This document shows positions 1 through 7,030 of a stretch of 19,690 nt of DNA, one piece after another (position 1 is the first letter of the stretch; each line of letters opens with the position of its first letter). Position numbers and translations under genes: made by a program. Source of the stretch: an uncultured Flavobacteriales bacterium (GTDB taxonomy: Bacteria > Bacteroidota > Bacteroidia > Flavobacteriales > BACL11). The notes below the pieces were generated by a model. It searched no databases. It saw only the letters and a list, made by a program, of their open reading frames with translations, and was not told the DNA's origin. Location of the stretch: positions 1 to 19,690 of the forward strand of contig CAJXFN010000005.1 in NCBI GenBank assembly GCA_913052655.1, read 5' to 3'.

Positions 1-267
1 TGTATTCCAACATAAAGCGGCTCTAATTCCTTGATGTTTATTAGCAGACATATTAATACCATTTCCTGTTCCACAAAATTGAATTCCTAAATCATTTTCT
101 TTTCTTTCAATACTTACAGAAAGTTTATGAGCAAAATCAGGATAATCAACGCTTTCTTTAGAAAAACAACCATAGTCGGAAACTTGTATGTCTTTATTTT
201 CTAAATATTTTTTTATTTTTTCTTTGTATTCAAAACCTGCGTGATCACAAGCTAATCCTATTTTCAT
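1..267 (-). CDS. rpiB: Ribose-5-phosphate isomerase B, N-terminal part (cut by window edge)
   Basis: Interconverts ribose 5-phosphate and ribulose 5-phosphate in the non-oxidative pentose phosphate pathway, in the cytoplasm. Reading from the ATG at 267 gives 89 residues with the RpiB/LacAB-family pattern: the opening MKIGLACDHAGFEYK with the CDHAG substrate-binding motif, the YPDFA segment, and FCGTGNGINMSANK, the phosphate-binding loop where most relatives have CGSG. The family is usually about 140-150 residues, so roughly the last third lies beyond base 1. It lies downstream of rnr on the same strand, an order I recall from other Flavobacteriia, but a ~480-bp spacer makes a separate promoter likely. 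Family assignment is firm. Confidence 0.93.
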   Translation of the reverse strand, partial: MKIGLACDHAGFEYKEKIKKYLENKDIQVSDYGCFSKESVDYPDFAHKLSVSIERKENDLGIQFCGTGNGINMSANKHQGIRAALCWNT

Positions 268-747
268 TTTTATTGTTTTATGATTGTTAATATTTATTAA
301 TTTCTTACTTATTTAATTAAATGGTTATTAATATTTTTTTCTTGTTTTTGTTTAAAACTTTTTTACTAAAAATAAATAAGTATTTTTTTTAATTTAATAA
401 TTATTTTAGTTATTAATTTTTCATTTTAAAACATCTTTTTTTCTTGTTTTTTGTTTATTATTTTTAAACTATGTTACTAACATTATTTTTCTTTAAAATT
501 AATATTTTTTATTAAGATTAATGTGTTTTTTTAAATATAAACAACAATAAAATTTTGTTAATCATACGCATAAGTTGTTTAATATCAATATATAAAAATT
601 AACATTTATTTATTTTTTAGTTAATAATTTTTAAAAATAAAAAATTCAAAATTTTATTAAATATTATTACTAACAATATTAACACCTATTATTATTATTA
701 TTATGTAATATAAATTATTTAATAATATAGATATTATATAAATAATG
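268..747. other. Long, extremely A+T-rich spacer between rnr and rpiB
   Basis: About 480 bp with no gene that I can support. By my count only about 49 bases are G or C (about 10%), against roughly 23% in the neighbouring rnr gene. All reading frames are broken by frequent stops; the longest start-to-stop stretches are about 20 codons of low complexity. I found no clear hairpin terminator for rnr, no tRNA and no TAnnTTTG box properly placed for rpiB, although a promoter for rpiB must lie here or further upstream. It holds a six-copy TAT microsatellite at 687-704. Confidence 0.7.
687..704. repeat. TAT trinucleotide microsatellite, six units
   Basis: Eighteen bases of perfect TAT repeat in the spacer after the rnr stop codon. 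It is the only short tandem repeat of this length that I noticed. In DNA of about 10% G+C a chance origin through slippage is plausible, and no function is implied. Confidence 0.85.
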
Positions 748-2880
748 TTAATATAATTCTAAGTCTATTTGTTTTTTATTTAAATCGACATTTTTTATTT
801 TAACTTTAATATCATCACCTAGTTGAAATGATATTTTTTTGTTTCTTCCTACTATTGAATAACTTTTTTTATCATAAAAAAAATAATCTCCATTAAGACT
901 ATTTATTTTAACTAATCCTTCACATTTATTTTTATTTAATTCTACATAAAATCCCCATTCTGTTACTCCAGATATTATACCGTTAAAAACATCTCCTATT
1001 TTGTTTTTTAAAAATTTTGTTTGCATGAATTTTATAGAATCTCTTTCTGCCATTGTGGATTGTTTTTCTCTTTCAGAAACATATTTACAAATATCTTCTA
1101 TTTCTTTCTTTAAAACGGATGGTTCTCCTTTTAAATATTTATCTAGTAATCGATGAATAATTAGATCAGGATATCTTCTAATGGGAGATGTAAAATGAGA
1201 ATAATATTTAAAATTTAAACCATAATGTCCAATATTTTCAGTTGAATAAATAGCTTTACTCATACTTCTAATAGTTAAAGTTTCTATCATATTACCCTCA
1301 GGTTTACCTTTAACATCTTTTAAAAGATTGTTTAAAGAAGTAGATAAATTTTTTGAGTTACTTTTATTAATAGAGTAACCAAATTTTTTAATTATATTAT
1401 ATAATGAGTTAATTTTATCTTCATCAGGTTTATCATGAATTCTATAAATAAATGTTTTTTGTTTTTCTCCTTTTTTTATAAAACCCACCTCTTTTGATAC
1501 AATTTTATTAGCTGTTAACATAAATTCTTCAATAAGATGATTAGTATCAATTGTTTTTTTAAAAAACACATCAACAGGATTATTATTTTTATCAAGTATA
1601 AATTTAACTTCTTGTCTATCGAAATTTATAGACCCGTTCATAAACCTTTTTTTTCTTAAATTTTTAGAAATTTTATTTAAAATTAGTAATTCTTCTAAAA
1701 AAAGGCCTTTTTTATTATCAATAATATCTTGAGCTTCTTGGTATGTAAATCTTTTATTAGAATGTATTATACTTTTTTTTATTTGATGAGATAATATTTC
1801 TGAATTTTCATTAATTTCAATAATTACAGAATAACATAACCTATCCAAACCAGATTTTAAAGAACATATATCGTTTGATAAAATTTCTGGAAGCATAGGA
1901 ACAACTCTATCTACTAAATAAATAGATGTAGACCTTTTAGACGCTTCAACATCTATAATACTGTTTTCTTTTACATAATAACTAACATCAGCAATATGTA
2001 TACCAACTTCCCAATTTCCATTTTTAAGTTTCTTAACAGACAATGCATCGTCATAATCTTTAGCGTCAGCAGGATCAATTGTAAATGTTGGGATTCCTCT
2101 AAAATCAACTCTTTTATTAATTTCAGAATTAGGAATTTTTAAAGGAATTTTTTCAGCTTCTTTTTCTACATATTTAGGAAATTCAGGATTTAAATTATAT
2201 TGGTATAAAATAGAATGTATCTCAGTATTGTGATCATTTGGATTTCCTATAACTTTAATTATTTTACCAACAGGATTTTTTTGGGACAGATCCCATTTTG
2301 TAACTTTTATTAAAACCTTTTTACCTATAACTAATGGATTTAATTCAGATTTTGGTATAAAAATATCAAAAGGAACAGACGAATCAGTAATCAAAAAACC
2401 AAAACCATTAACATTTTCTAATAATCCAACAAACGTATCTTTTTTTCGTTCTATTACTTTTAATACTTCACCTTGCAACTTTCCTCTCTTTTTAGGAAAT
2501 ATTAAAACTTCAACAATATCATTTTTTAATGAAAAAAAACTATATTCATTAGGAATAAAAATTTCTTCTTTTATATTTTCTACATCAATATAAATACCAG
2601 AATTAGTACAAGTATTAACAATCCCAATAGATTTGTGTGATGTTTGAACTAATTTAAAACAACCCCTTTTTGCCTCTACCAAAAAACCCGATTTAGATAA
2701 AGATATCATTATCTCATTCAAAAGAATTTTTACTCCCAACTCCTTTATTTTTAAAATTTTAGAAACTTGTTTGTAATTGAATTGCTTTAAGGGATTTTCT
2801 TTAAATATTGCAAGAACTAATTTTTCAAGTTGTTTTTTTGTAAACCCTTTATTTTTTCTTTTTTTACGATTTTTCTTCAT
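748..2880 (-). CDS. rnr: Ribonuclease R (RNB-family 3'-5' exoribonuclease)
   Basis: Processive 3'-to-5' hydrolytic exoribonuclease that degrades structured RNA in the cytoplasm. The 710-residue product, a normal RNase R length, has a basic, helix-turn-helix-like N-terminus (about 1-85), cold-shock/OB domains (about 85-240), the RNB catalytic domain (about 255-585) and a C-terminal S1 domain (about 627-708). The catalytic loop FTIDPADAKDYDDALS at about 266-281 supplies the metal-binding aspartates, and HFTSPIRRYPDL at about 563-574 is the second RNB signature. Length and the S1 domain fit RNase R better than a short RNase II. G+C is only about 23%, lower than the genes from pfkB to ricT. It is divergent from the lipoprotein gene at 2925, with 44 bp between the start codons. 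Confidence 0.96.
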   Translation of the reverse strand: MKKNRKKRKNKGFTKKQLEKLVLAIFKENPLKQFNYKQVSKILKIKELGVKILLNEIMISLSKSGFLVEAKRGCFKLVQTSHKSIGIVNTCTNSGIYIDVENIKEEIFIPNEYSFFSLKNDIVEVLIFPKKRGKLQGEVLKVIERKKDTFVGLLENVNGFGFLITDSSVPFDIFIPKSELNPLVIGKKVLIKVTKWDLSQKNPVGKIIKVIGNPNDHNTEIHSILYQYNLNPEFPKYVEKEAEKIPLKIPNSEINKRVDFRGIPTFTIDPADAKDYDDALSVKKLKNGNWEVGIHIADVSYYVKENSIIDVEASKRSTSIYLVDRVVPMLPEILSNDICSLKSGLDRLCYSVIIEINENSEILSHQIKKSIIHSNKRFTYQEAQDIIDNKKGLFLEELLILNKISKNLRKKRFMNGSINFDRQEVKFILDKNNNPVDVFFKKTIDTNHLIEEFMLTANKIVSKEVGFIKKGEKQKTFIYRIHDKPDEDKINSLYNIIKKFGYSINKSNSKNLSTSLNNLLKDVKGKPEGNMIETLTIRSMSKAIYSTENIGHYGLNFKYYSHFTSPIRRYPDLIIHRLLDKYLKGEPSVLKKEIEDICKYVSEREKQSTMAERDSIKFMQTKFLKNKIGDVFNGIISGVTEWGFYVELNKNKCEGLVKINSLNGDYFFYDKKSYSIVGRNKKISFQLGDDIKVKIKNVDLNKKQIDLELY

Positions 2881-2924
2881 TATTTTAAATAATATTGCTA
2901 AAGTAAATTTCTTTTACCTTCAAA

Positions 2925-3158
2925 ATGTATAAAAAAAGTATTTTCATTTTATTGTTATTCACATTAGTAATGGTTTCTTGTCGATCAAAAAAAGAAGTAA
3001 GCTGTCCCTCTTTTGATATAGAAAAAAATGTTTTAGAAGAAGACAAAAAAAAATCAAAATACAGTATAGTTATTTTAAAAGATGGAAAGAGAATTAATAA
3101 TAAAAAAAGAAGAAAAAAATCAGAGAACAAACTTTTTAAGAAAAAAATGTACAAATAA
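2925..3158 (+). CDS. Small predicted lipoprotein with a very basic tail
   Basis: A 77-residue product. It begins with a Lys-flanked hydrophobic segment and a lipobox ending in Cys-19 (MVSC), so it should be lipid-anchored after signal peptidase II cleavage. The mature part is short and ends in a lysine/arginine-dense stretch (RINNKKRRKKSENKLFKKK). A central segment, YSIVILKDGKRI, looks structured. I do not recognise a named family and infer no function. The signal peptide and lipobox make this strand more credible than the overlapping ORF on the other strand. It lies 49 bp before the propeller gene on the same strand, so co-transcription is possible. A weak -7-like TAATATTG sits at 2890-2897. 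Confidence 0.7.
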   Translation: MYKKSIFILLLFTLVMVSCRSKKEVSCPSFDIEKNVLEEDKKKSKYSIVILKDGKRINNKKRRKKSENKLFKKKMYK

Positions 3159-3207
3159 ACGAAACTAAAACCCAGATTAAAAGTAGATAATAGTATGAAT
3201 TGTTATT

Positions 3208-4416
3208 ATGAAAAAAACTTTTACAATACTATTTGTTTTTATATCTATTAGTCTGTTAGGTCATACAGATAATTGGAAAATATATAATAATTTAAATTCT
3301 CCCCTCCCCTCTAATAAAATAACCTCTTCAGTTGTAGATATAGAGGGAAATATGTTTTTTGGAACACATAAAGGATTGGTTATGTTTGACGGGTTTTACT
3401 GGAAAATTTACAACATAAAAAACAGCGAGCTTCCTTCTAACAAAGTTTTGTCTATTTCGGTTGATTATTTTAATAATAAATGGATAGGAACATCATCAGG
3501 ATTAGTAATTTATAAAGGAGGAAACTTTAAAATTCTAAATACAAAAAACAGCAAGCTCCCTTCAAATAAAATTAGGGAAATAATAATAGTTGAGGGAAGT
3601 AGTTATATAGCGACAGAAAAAGGTGTTTTGATTATTTCTGTTGAAGACACCGTTGTTATAAACAAATATACACAAAACATACCAGACGAAAATATAATAA
3701 GTATTCAGGTTGATGATGATAAAAATATATGGATTGGAACAAATTCAGGGTTAATAGAGTTTAAAAAGGACAGATTTAAATTTTACAACAAGGAAAATAG
3801 TGATTTGCCAGATAATCATATATGGAGTTTAAAAACAGAATCAGATAAGATTTGGATAGGAACCAAAAAAGGACTTGTAAAAATTACCGGAGAAGAATGG
3901 GAGGTGTATAATAAAAAAAACAGCAGTCTTCCATCAAATGTTATTACAAATATTACAAAAGACGAATACCACAGAGTTTGGATCGGAACAACAAAAGGAG
4001 TTGTTTCTTATAACGGATTTGAATGGAACAGGTATTGTAAACAAAAGAAAATACATACTGTTTTTAACATTTATGTAGATAAGAGTGATAATAAATGGAT
4101 TAGCACAAATGATGCCCTTATAGTTTTTAATGAACAGGGGGTTTCTTGTTTTACAAACAAAAAACCAACAAAAAAAAGTTATTTTAGAGTATTAAATAAC
4201 ACTAAAATAGAGTATTTTCTATCCAACTCAACTAATGTTGAAATAAAAATATATAACATACAAGGAGAACTTGTTGATGTAATTACAGAAGAAAAAAAAC
4301 TTAAAGGCAAACACCACTATTATTATGATTCCAACAAATTGAAAACAGGATCATATTTATGCAGTTTTAAAACGGAAAAACTCTCAGAAACGAAAAAGAT
4401 AATAGTTATGAAATAA
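3208..4416 (+). CDS. Secreted seven-repeat beta-propeller protein with T9SS C-terminal domain
   Basis: A 402-residue exported protein. An N-terminal signal peptide (about 1-19) is followed by seven repeats of about 40 residues, each with a WIGTxxGL-type core: FFGTHKGL, WIGTSSGL, YIATEKGV, WIGTNSGL, WIGTKKGL, WIGTTKGV and WISTNDAL. LPSNK/LPDNH-like motifs recur between them. This is the pattern of the two-component regulator propeller repeat (Reg_prop) found in the periplasmic sensors of Bacteroidota hybrid kinases. Here no membrane segment, kinase or DNA-binding domain follows. Instead the last ~75 residues (from about 328, including VEIKIYNIQGELVD and a GSYLC-type strand, ending KKIIVMK) look like a type A T9SS sorting domain. 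The likely location is the cell surface or outside the cell. Ligand and role are unknown. Confidence 0.85.
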   Translation: MKKTFTILFVFISISLLGHTDNWKIYNNLNSPLPSNKITSSVVDIEGNMFFGTHKGLVMFDGFYWKIYNIKNSELPSNKVLSISVDYFNNKWIGTSSGLVIYKGGNFKILNTKNSKLPSNKIREIIIVEGSSYIATEKGVLIISVEDTVVINKYTQNIPDENIISIQVDDDKNIWIGTNSGLIEFKKDRFKFYNKENSDLPDNHIWSLKTESDKIWIGTKKGLVKITGEEWEVYNKKNSSLPSNVITNITKDEYHRVWIGTTKGVVSYNGFEWNRYCKQKKIHTVFNIYVDKSDNKWISTNDALIVFNEQGVSCFTNKKPTKKSYFRVLNNTKIEYFLSNSTNVEIKIYNIQGELVDVITEEKKLKGKHHYYYDSNKLKTGSYLCSFKTEKLSETKKIIVMK

Positions 4417-4436
4417 AAGAAATTATTATTTTAAAA

Positions 4437-4461
4437 AAAAACCGGATATAAACCGGTTTTT
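4437..4461. terminator. Bidirectional intrinsic terminator between the propeller gene and tRNA-Asn
   Basis: A perfect 9-bp inverted repeat (AAAAACCGG / CCGGTTTTT) with a 7-base loop. The A-run on one side and T-run on the other give a U-tract in both directions. It lies 20 bp after the stop codon of the plus-strand propeller gene and 4 bp past the 3' end of the minus-strand tRNA-Asn, so it can end both transcripts. Confidence 0.85.
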
Positions 4462-4465
4462 TCTG

Positions 4466-4539
4466 CTCCCCCTCTTGGGCTCGAACCAAGGACCCTCTGA
4501 TTAACAGTCAGATGCTCTAACCAACTGAGCTAAGGAGGA
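4466..4539 (-). tRNA. tRNA-Asn (anticodon GTT)
   Basis: A 74-nt cloverleaf on the minus strand. The acceptor stem TCCTCCT pairs with AGGGGGA (one T-G pair), the D-arm reads AGCTCAGTTGGTTAGAGC, the anticodon arm TCTGA-CTGTTAA-TCAGA carries anticodon GTT, and the T-arm contains GGTTCGAGCC. The discriminator is G. The genome continues CAG rather than CCA, so the CCA end must be added after transcription. Anticodon and folding make asparagine unambiguous. Confidence 0.97.
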
Positions 4540-4559
4540 ATTTACAAAAAATTTGTCCG

Positions 4560-4590
4560 CAATATTAAGACTATTCATTTAATTAAACAA
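4560..4590 (-). promoter_or_regulatory. Candidate promoter for tRNA-Asn
   Basis: On the minus strand, TTG (4588-4590), 20 bases, then TAATATTG (4560-4567). This is close to the Bacteroidota housekeeping consensus TTG-N19/20-TAnnTTTG with one mismatch. It ends 20 nt before the 5' end of the tRNA, leaving a short 5' leader to process. It abuts the candidate plus-strand -7 box of the PfkB gene. Confidence 0.45.
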
Positions 4591-4598
4591 TATATTTG
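4591..4598 (+). promoter_or_regulatory. Candidate -7 box for the PfkB-family kinase gene
   Basis: TATATTTG is an exact TAnnTTTG match, 13 nt before the ATG at 4612, which predicts a leader of only about nine bases. I see no good TTG -33 element at the expected distance, so only half of the promoter is supported. Confidence 0.4.
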
Positions 4599-4611
4599 TA
4601 AAAAAAAATAA

Positions 4612-5526
4612 ATGAGCATATTAATAGTGGGAACAGTGGCCTTTGACGCTATAGAAACCCCTTTTGGAAAGACAGATAAAATAATTGGAGGAGCCGCTAC
4701 CTATATAGCTCTGTCATCATCCTTTTTTACAAAAAAACTTAAACTCGTATCGGTTGTTGGAGAAGACTTTCCAAAAACCTCAATAAGTATGTTGGAAAAA
4801 CACGGTGTTTGTACAAAAGGACTTCAGGTCAAACAAGGAGAAAAAACATTTTTTTGGTCAGGAAAGTATCATAACGACATGAATACAAGAGACACCCTAG
4901 ACACTCAATTAAACGTACTAGAAAATTTTGACCCAGTTGTTCCCGAAGAGTATCAAAACTCAAAATATTTAATGCTGGGGAACCTAATGCCTTCTGTACA
5001 AAAAAGGGTTTTAAATCAAATGAAAAAAAGACCAAAACTAGTGGTTTTAGACACCATGAATTTTTGGATGGATCATTTTTTAGAAGACTTAAAAGATTCT
5101 TTAACAGAAGTAGACGTATTAACAATAAATGACGAGGAGGCTCGTCAACTCTCAGGAGAACACTCTTTGATTAAAGCAGCGAAAAGAATATTAGATATGG
5201 GACCAAAATATTTAATTATAAAAAAGGGAGAACACGGGGCGCTGCTTTTTAATAAGAAAGAGGTGTTTTTTGCGCCAGCCCTTCCATTAGAAGACGTGTT
5301 AGACCCTACAGGAGCGGGAGATTCTTTTGCTGGAGGCTTTATAGGATATCTGCAAAAAACGGACAACATATCATTCGAAAACATGAAAAAAGCGGTCGTT
5401 TATGGATCTGTGATGGCGTCATTTACTGTAGAGGAGTTTGGAACAAAAAAATTAGAAGAGATAAAAGAAGATCATGTGTCTTGTAGAATTAAAAATATTA
5501 CAGAGTTAGTTGACTCGGGAATATAA
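4612..5526 (+). CDS. PfkB/ribokinase-family carbohydrate or nucleoside kinase
   Basis: ATP-dependent kinase of the ribokinase superfamily; the phosphate acceptor cannot be named from sequence alone. The 304-residue length is typical. It opens with MSILIVGTVAFDAIETPFG, has the Gly-rich GGAATYIAL substrate-lid segment (about 27-35), a NDEEARQLSG stretch (about 177-186), and the family signature DPTGAGDSFAGG (about 231-242), where the second Asp is the catalytic base and GAGD forms the anion hole. It is a single plus-strand gene between the minus-strand tRNA-Asn and rnhA, with only 4 bp between its stop and the rnhA stop. Family assignment is firm, substrate unknown. Confidence 0.92.
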   Translation: MSILIVGTVAFDAIETPFGKTDKIIGGAATYIALSSSFFTKKLKLVSVVGEDFPKTSISMLEKHGVCTKGLQVKQGEKTFFWSGKYHNDMNTRDTLDTQLNVLENFDPVVPEEYQNSKYLMLGNLMPSVQKRVLNQMKKRPKLVVLDTMNFWMDHFLEDLKDSLTEVDVLTINDEEARQLSGEHSLIKAAKRILDMGPKYLIIKKGEHGALLFNKKEVFFAPALPLEDVLDPTGAGDSFAGGFIGYLQKTDNISFENMKKAVVYGSVMASFTVEEFGTKKLEEIKEDHVSCRIKNITELVDSGI

Positions 5527-5530
5527 CTCA

Positions 5531-6007
5531 TTAAAACAACCCCTTATTATTTGTAACATAGTTTTCATACCAAACGTCTTTTTTTAGATGTTTTGACTCA
5601 GCCGCCTTAACAGCTAGCTGATCACACCTTTCATTTTCTTTAACATTTGAGTGTCCTTTTACCCAAACAAACCGAACCTTATGCTTTCGGTAAATCTTTA
5701 AAAATCGAATCCACAGGTCATAATTTTTCTTATTTGAAAAGTTCTTTTTTTCCCACCCAAACAACCATTTTTTTTCTACAGCGTTTACCACATATTTAGA
5801 GTCAGAATAGATAACCACATCGAGATTTTGTTTTTTTAAATTTTCCAAAGCAACAATTACGCTTAATAACTCCATTCGGTTGTTGGTAGTAAGTTCAAAT
5901 CCCTCAGAAATTTCTTTTCTGTGATTTCCAAAAATCATAACCACCCCATACCCCCCCTTACCAGGGTTTCCTTTAGCAGAACCATCCGTGTATATAATAA
6001 TACTCAT
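5531..6007 (-). CDS. rnhA: Ribonuclease HI
   Basis: Cleaves the RNA strand of RNA-DNA hybrids, as in primer and R-loop removal, in the cytoplasm. The 158-residue product has the standard type 1 fold markers: YTDGSAKGNPGKGGYG with catalytic Asp-8, NNRMEL with Glu-46, IYSDSKYV with Asp-69, and WVKGHSNVKENERCDQLA with His-119 and Asp-129. All metal ligands are present and the length matches bacterial RNase HI. It is the last gene of a minus-strand cluster after purN, and probably shares its transcript. Its stop faces the PfkB stop 4 bp away. Confidence 0.96.
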   Translation of the reverse strand: MSIIIYTDGSAKGNPGKGGYGVVMIFGNHRKEISEGFELTTNNRMELLSVIVALENLKKQNLDVVIYSDSKYVVNAVEKKWLFGWEKKNFSNKKNYDLWIRFLKIYRKHKVRFVWVKGHSNVKENERCDQLAVKAAESKHLKKDVWYENYVTNNKGLF

Positions 6008-6011
6008 ATAA

Positions 6012-6107
6012 CTATATCTTTTCTTTAGTATTAGAACTCAAAAGAAATATAGGGGGATCAATTAGAACCAAACCAACAGAAAGAGTTTTGATAACAGAAA
6101 ACATCAT
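6012..6107 (-). CDS. Possible 31-residue small protein between purN and rnhA
   Basis: An ATG overlaps the purN stop in an ATGA arrangement, and the frame stays open for 31 codons to a TAG 4 bp before the rnhA ATG, so it fills the purN-rnhA gap almost exactly. The predicted peptide (starting MMFSVIKTLSVGLVLID) is hydrophobic in its first half and charged at the end (NTKEKI). No family is recognised. The snug coupling favours a real gene, but a 96-nt gap could be open by chance or be a gene remnant. Confidence 0.3.
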   Translation of the reverse strand: MMFSVIKTLSVGLVLIDPPIFLLSSNTKEKI

Positions 6108-6667
6108 TTTAAAACTTTCTCAATAATTTTAGGAAAAAGTCCCAATTCTAAACACTTTATTTTTTGTTGTAAACTATACGGAGTTTCATTTTTTGTAACA
6201 ACACATTTTTCTTGGTGAATTATTTTACCCTCATCATACTCATTATTTACATAATGAAACGTAACGCCAGAATCAGCCTCTTTGTTTTCTAAAACAGATT
6301 TATGAACGTTTAAACCAAACATTCCCTTACCTCCGTATTTAGGCAGCAACGAAGGATGAACGTTTATAATTTTTTTCTCATATAAATTAACTATTTTTTG
6401 AGGAATTTTAAGAAGAAATCCAGCCAATACAATTAGGTCAATAGAGTGTTTTGAAAGACGGTCCTCTATTAACGAAGAACAATTCATCTCTTTTTTTGAA
6501 AAAACAACACAATCTAAATCAAAACAATCAACCCTTTTTAAAACCCCCGCTTTTTTGTTGTTACTAAACAACAAAACAACAGAAATCTTTTTTGAGCCCT
6601 TAAAATAGTTACAAATATTTTCGGCGTTGGCGCCGTTTCCTGAAGCAAAAATTGCGATTTTTTTCAT
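6104..6667 (-). CDS. purN: Phosphoribosylglycinamide formyltransferase (GART)
   Basis: Transfers a formyl group from 10-formyltetrahydrofolate to GAR in purine synthesis. The 187-residue product has the N-terminal SGNGANAENI phosphate-binding loop (residues 9-18), the formyltransferase core INVHPSLLPKYGGKGMFG with catalytic Asn-102 and His-104, and SGVTFHYVNNEYDEGKII containing the third catalytic residue Asp-145. I chose the ATG at 6667. The reading frame could begin one codon earlier at a GTG, but ATG-AAA-AAA is the natural start and lies exactly 4 nt from a -7 box, so that GTG would be upstream of the transcript. It heads a purN - small ORF - rnhA cluster. Confidence 0.94.
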   Translation of the reverse strand: MKKIAIFASGNGANAENICNYFKGSKKISVVLLFSNNKKAGVLKRVDCFDLDCVVFSKKEMNCSSLIEDRLSKHSIDLIVLAGFLLKIPQKIVNLYEKKIINVHPSLLPKYGGKGMFGLNVHKSVLENKEADSGVTFHYVNNEYDEGKIIHQEKCVVTKNETPYSLQQKIKCLELGLFPKIIEKVLK

Positions 6668-6671
6668 CACA

Positions 6672-6700
6672 CAAAAGTAATCAATTCAAATAATAAACAA
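6672..6700 (-). promoter_or_regulatory. Candidate leaderless promoter of purN
   Basis: On the minus strand, TTG (6698-6700), 18 bases, TACTTTTG (6672-6679, exact TAnnTTTG), then 4 bases to the purN ATG. If transcription starts 4-5 nt after the box, as expected for this promoter class, the mRNA begins at or next to the A of the start codon. Confidence 0.55.
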
Positions 6701-6729
6701 AGAAATGTTAAAATAGAAAAATATAATAC

Positions 6730-6760
6730 TTGTGAGATATCTAATTAATGTATTTATTTG
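6730..6760 (+). promoter_or_regulatory. Candidate promoter of the acpP-fabF-rnc run
   Basis: TTG (6730-6732), 20 bases, then TTTATTTG (6753-6760), one mismatch to TAnnTTTG. It ends 28 nt before the acpP ATG, giving a leader of about 23 nt. It is the only reasonable promoter in the purN-acpP gap on this strand. Confidence 0.4.
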
Positions 6761-6788
6761 CACTAGTATTAATTAAAAAAAAATTAAA

Positions 6789-7019
6789 ATGTCAGACGTA
6801 ACAACAAAAGTACAAGCAATAATAGTTGATAAATTAGGAGTAGACGCATCAGAAGTAACAGCTACAGCTAGTTTTACAGATGATTTAGGAGCAGACTCGT
6901 TAGATACGGTAGAACTTATTATGGAGTTTGAAAAAGAATTTGATATTCAAATCCCAGACGATCAAGCAGAAAAAATTGCTACTGTTGGAGACGCTGTTTC
7001 ATTTATTGAAACCGCTTAA
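6789..7019 (+). CDS. acpP: Acyl carrier protein
   Basis: Carries growing acyl chains on a 4'-phosphopantetheine arm during fatty acid synthesis. The 76-residue acidic product matches the family length and has the attachment motif DDLGADSLDTVEL, with the modified serine at Ser-37. It is followed after 11 bp by fabF, the common acpP-fabF pairing, and the two are clearly co-transcribed. Confidence 0.98.
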   Translation: MSDVTTKVQAIIVDKLGVDASEVTATASFTDDLGADSLDTVELIMEFEKEFDIQIPDDQAEKIATVGDAVSFIETA

Positions 7020-7030
7020 TCGTTAAACAG

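Noticed and set aside
2885..3154. 89-residue minus-strand ORF rich in Phe and Leu opposite the small lipoprotein
   Set aside because: It is the antisense shadow of the Lys-rich plus-strand gene: AAA and AAG runs read as TTT and CTT. The plus-strand product has a proper signal peptide and lipobox.
6104..6670. purN starting at GTG 6670
   Set aside because: ATG at 6667 is the next codon and the better start, with the -7 box exactly 4 nt upstream of it.
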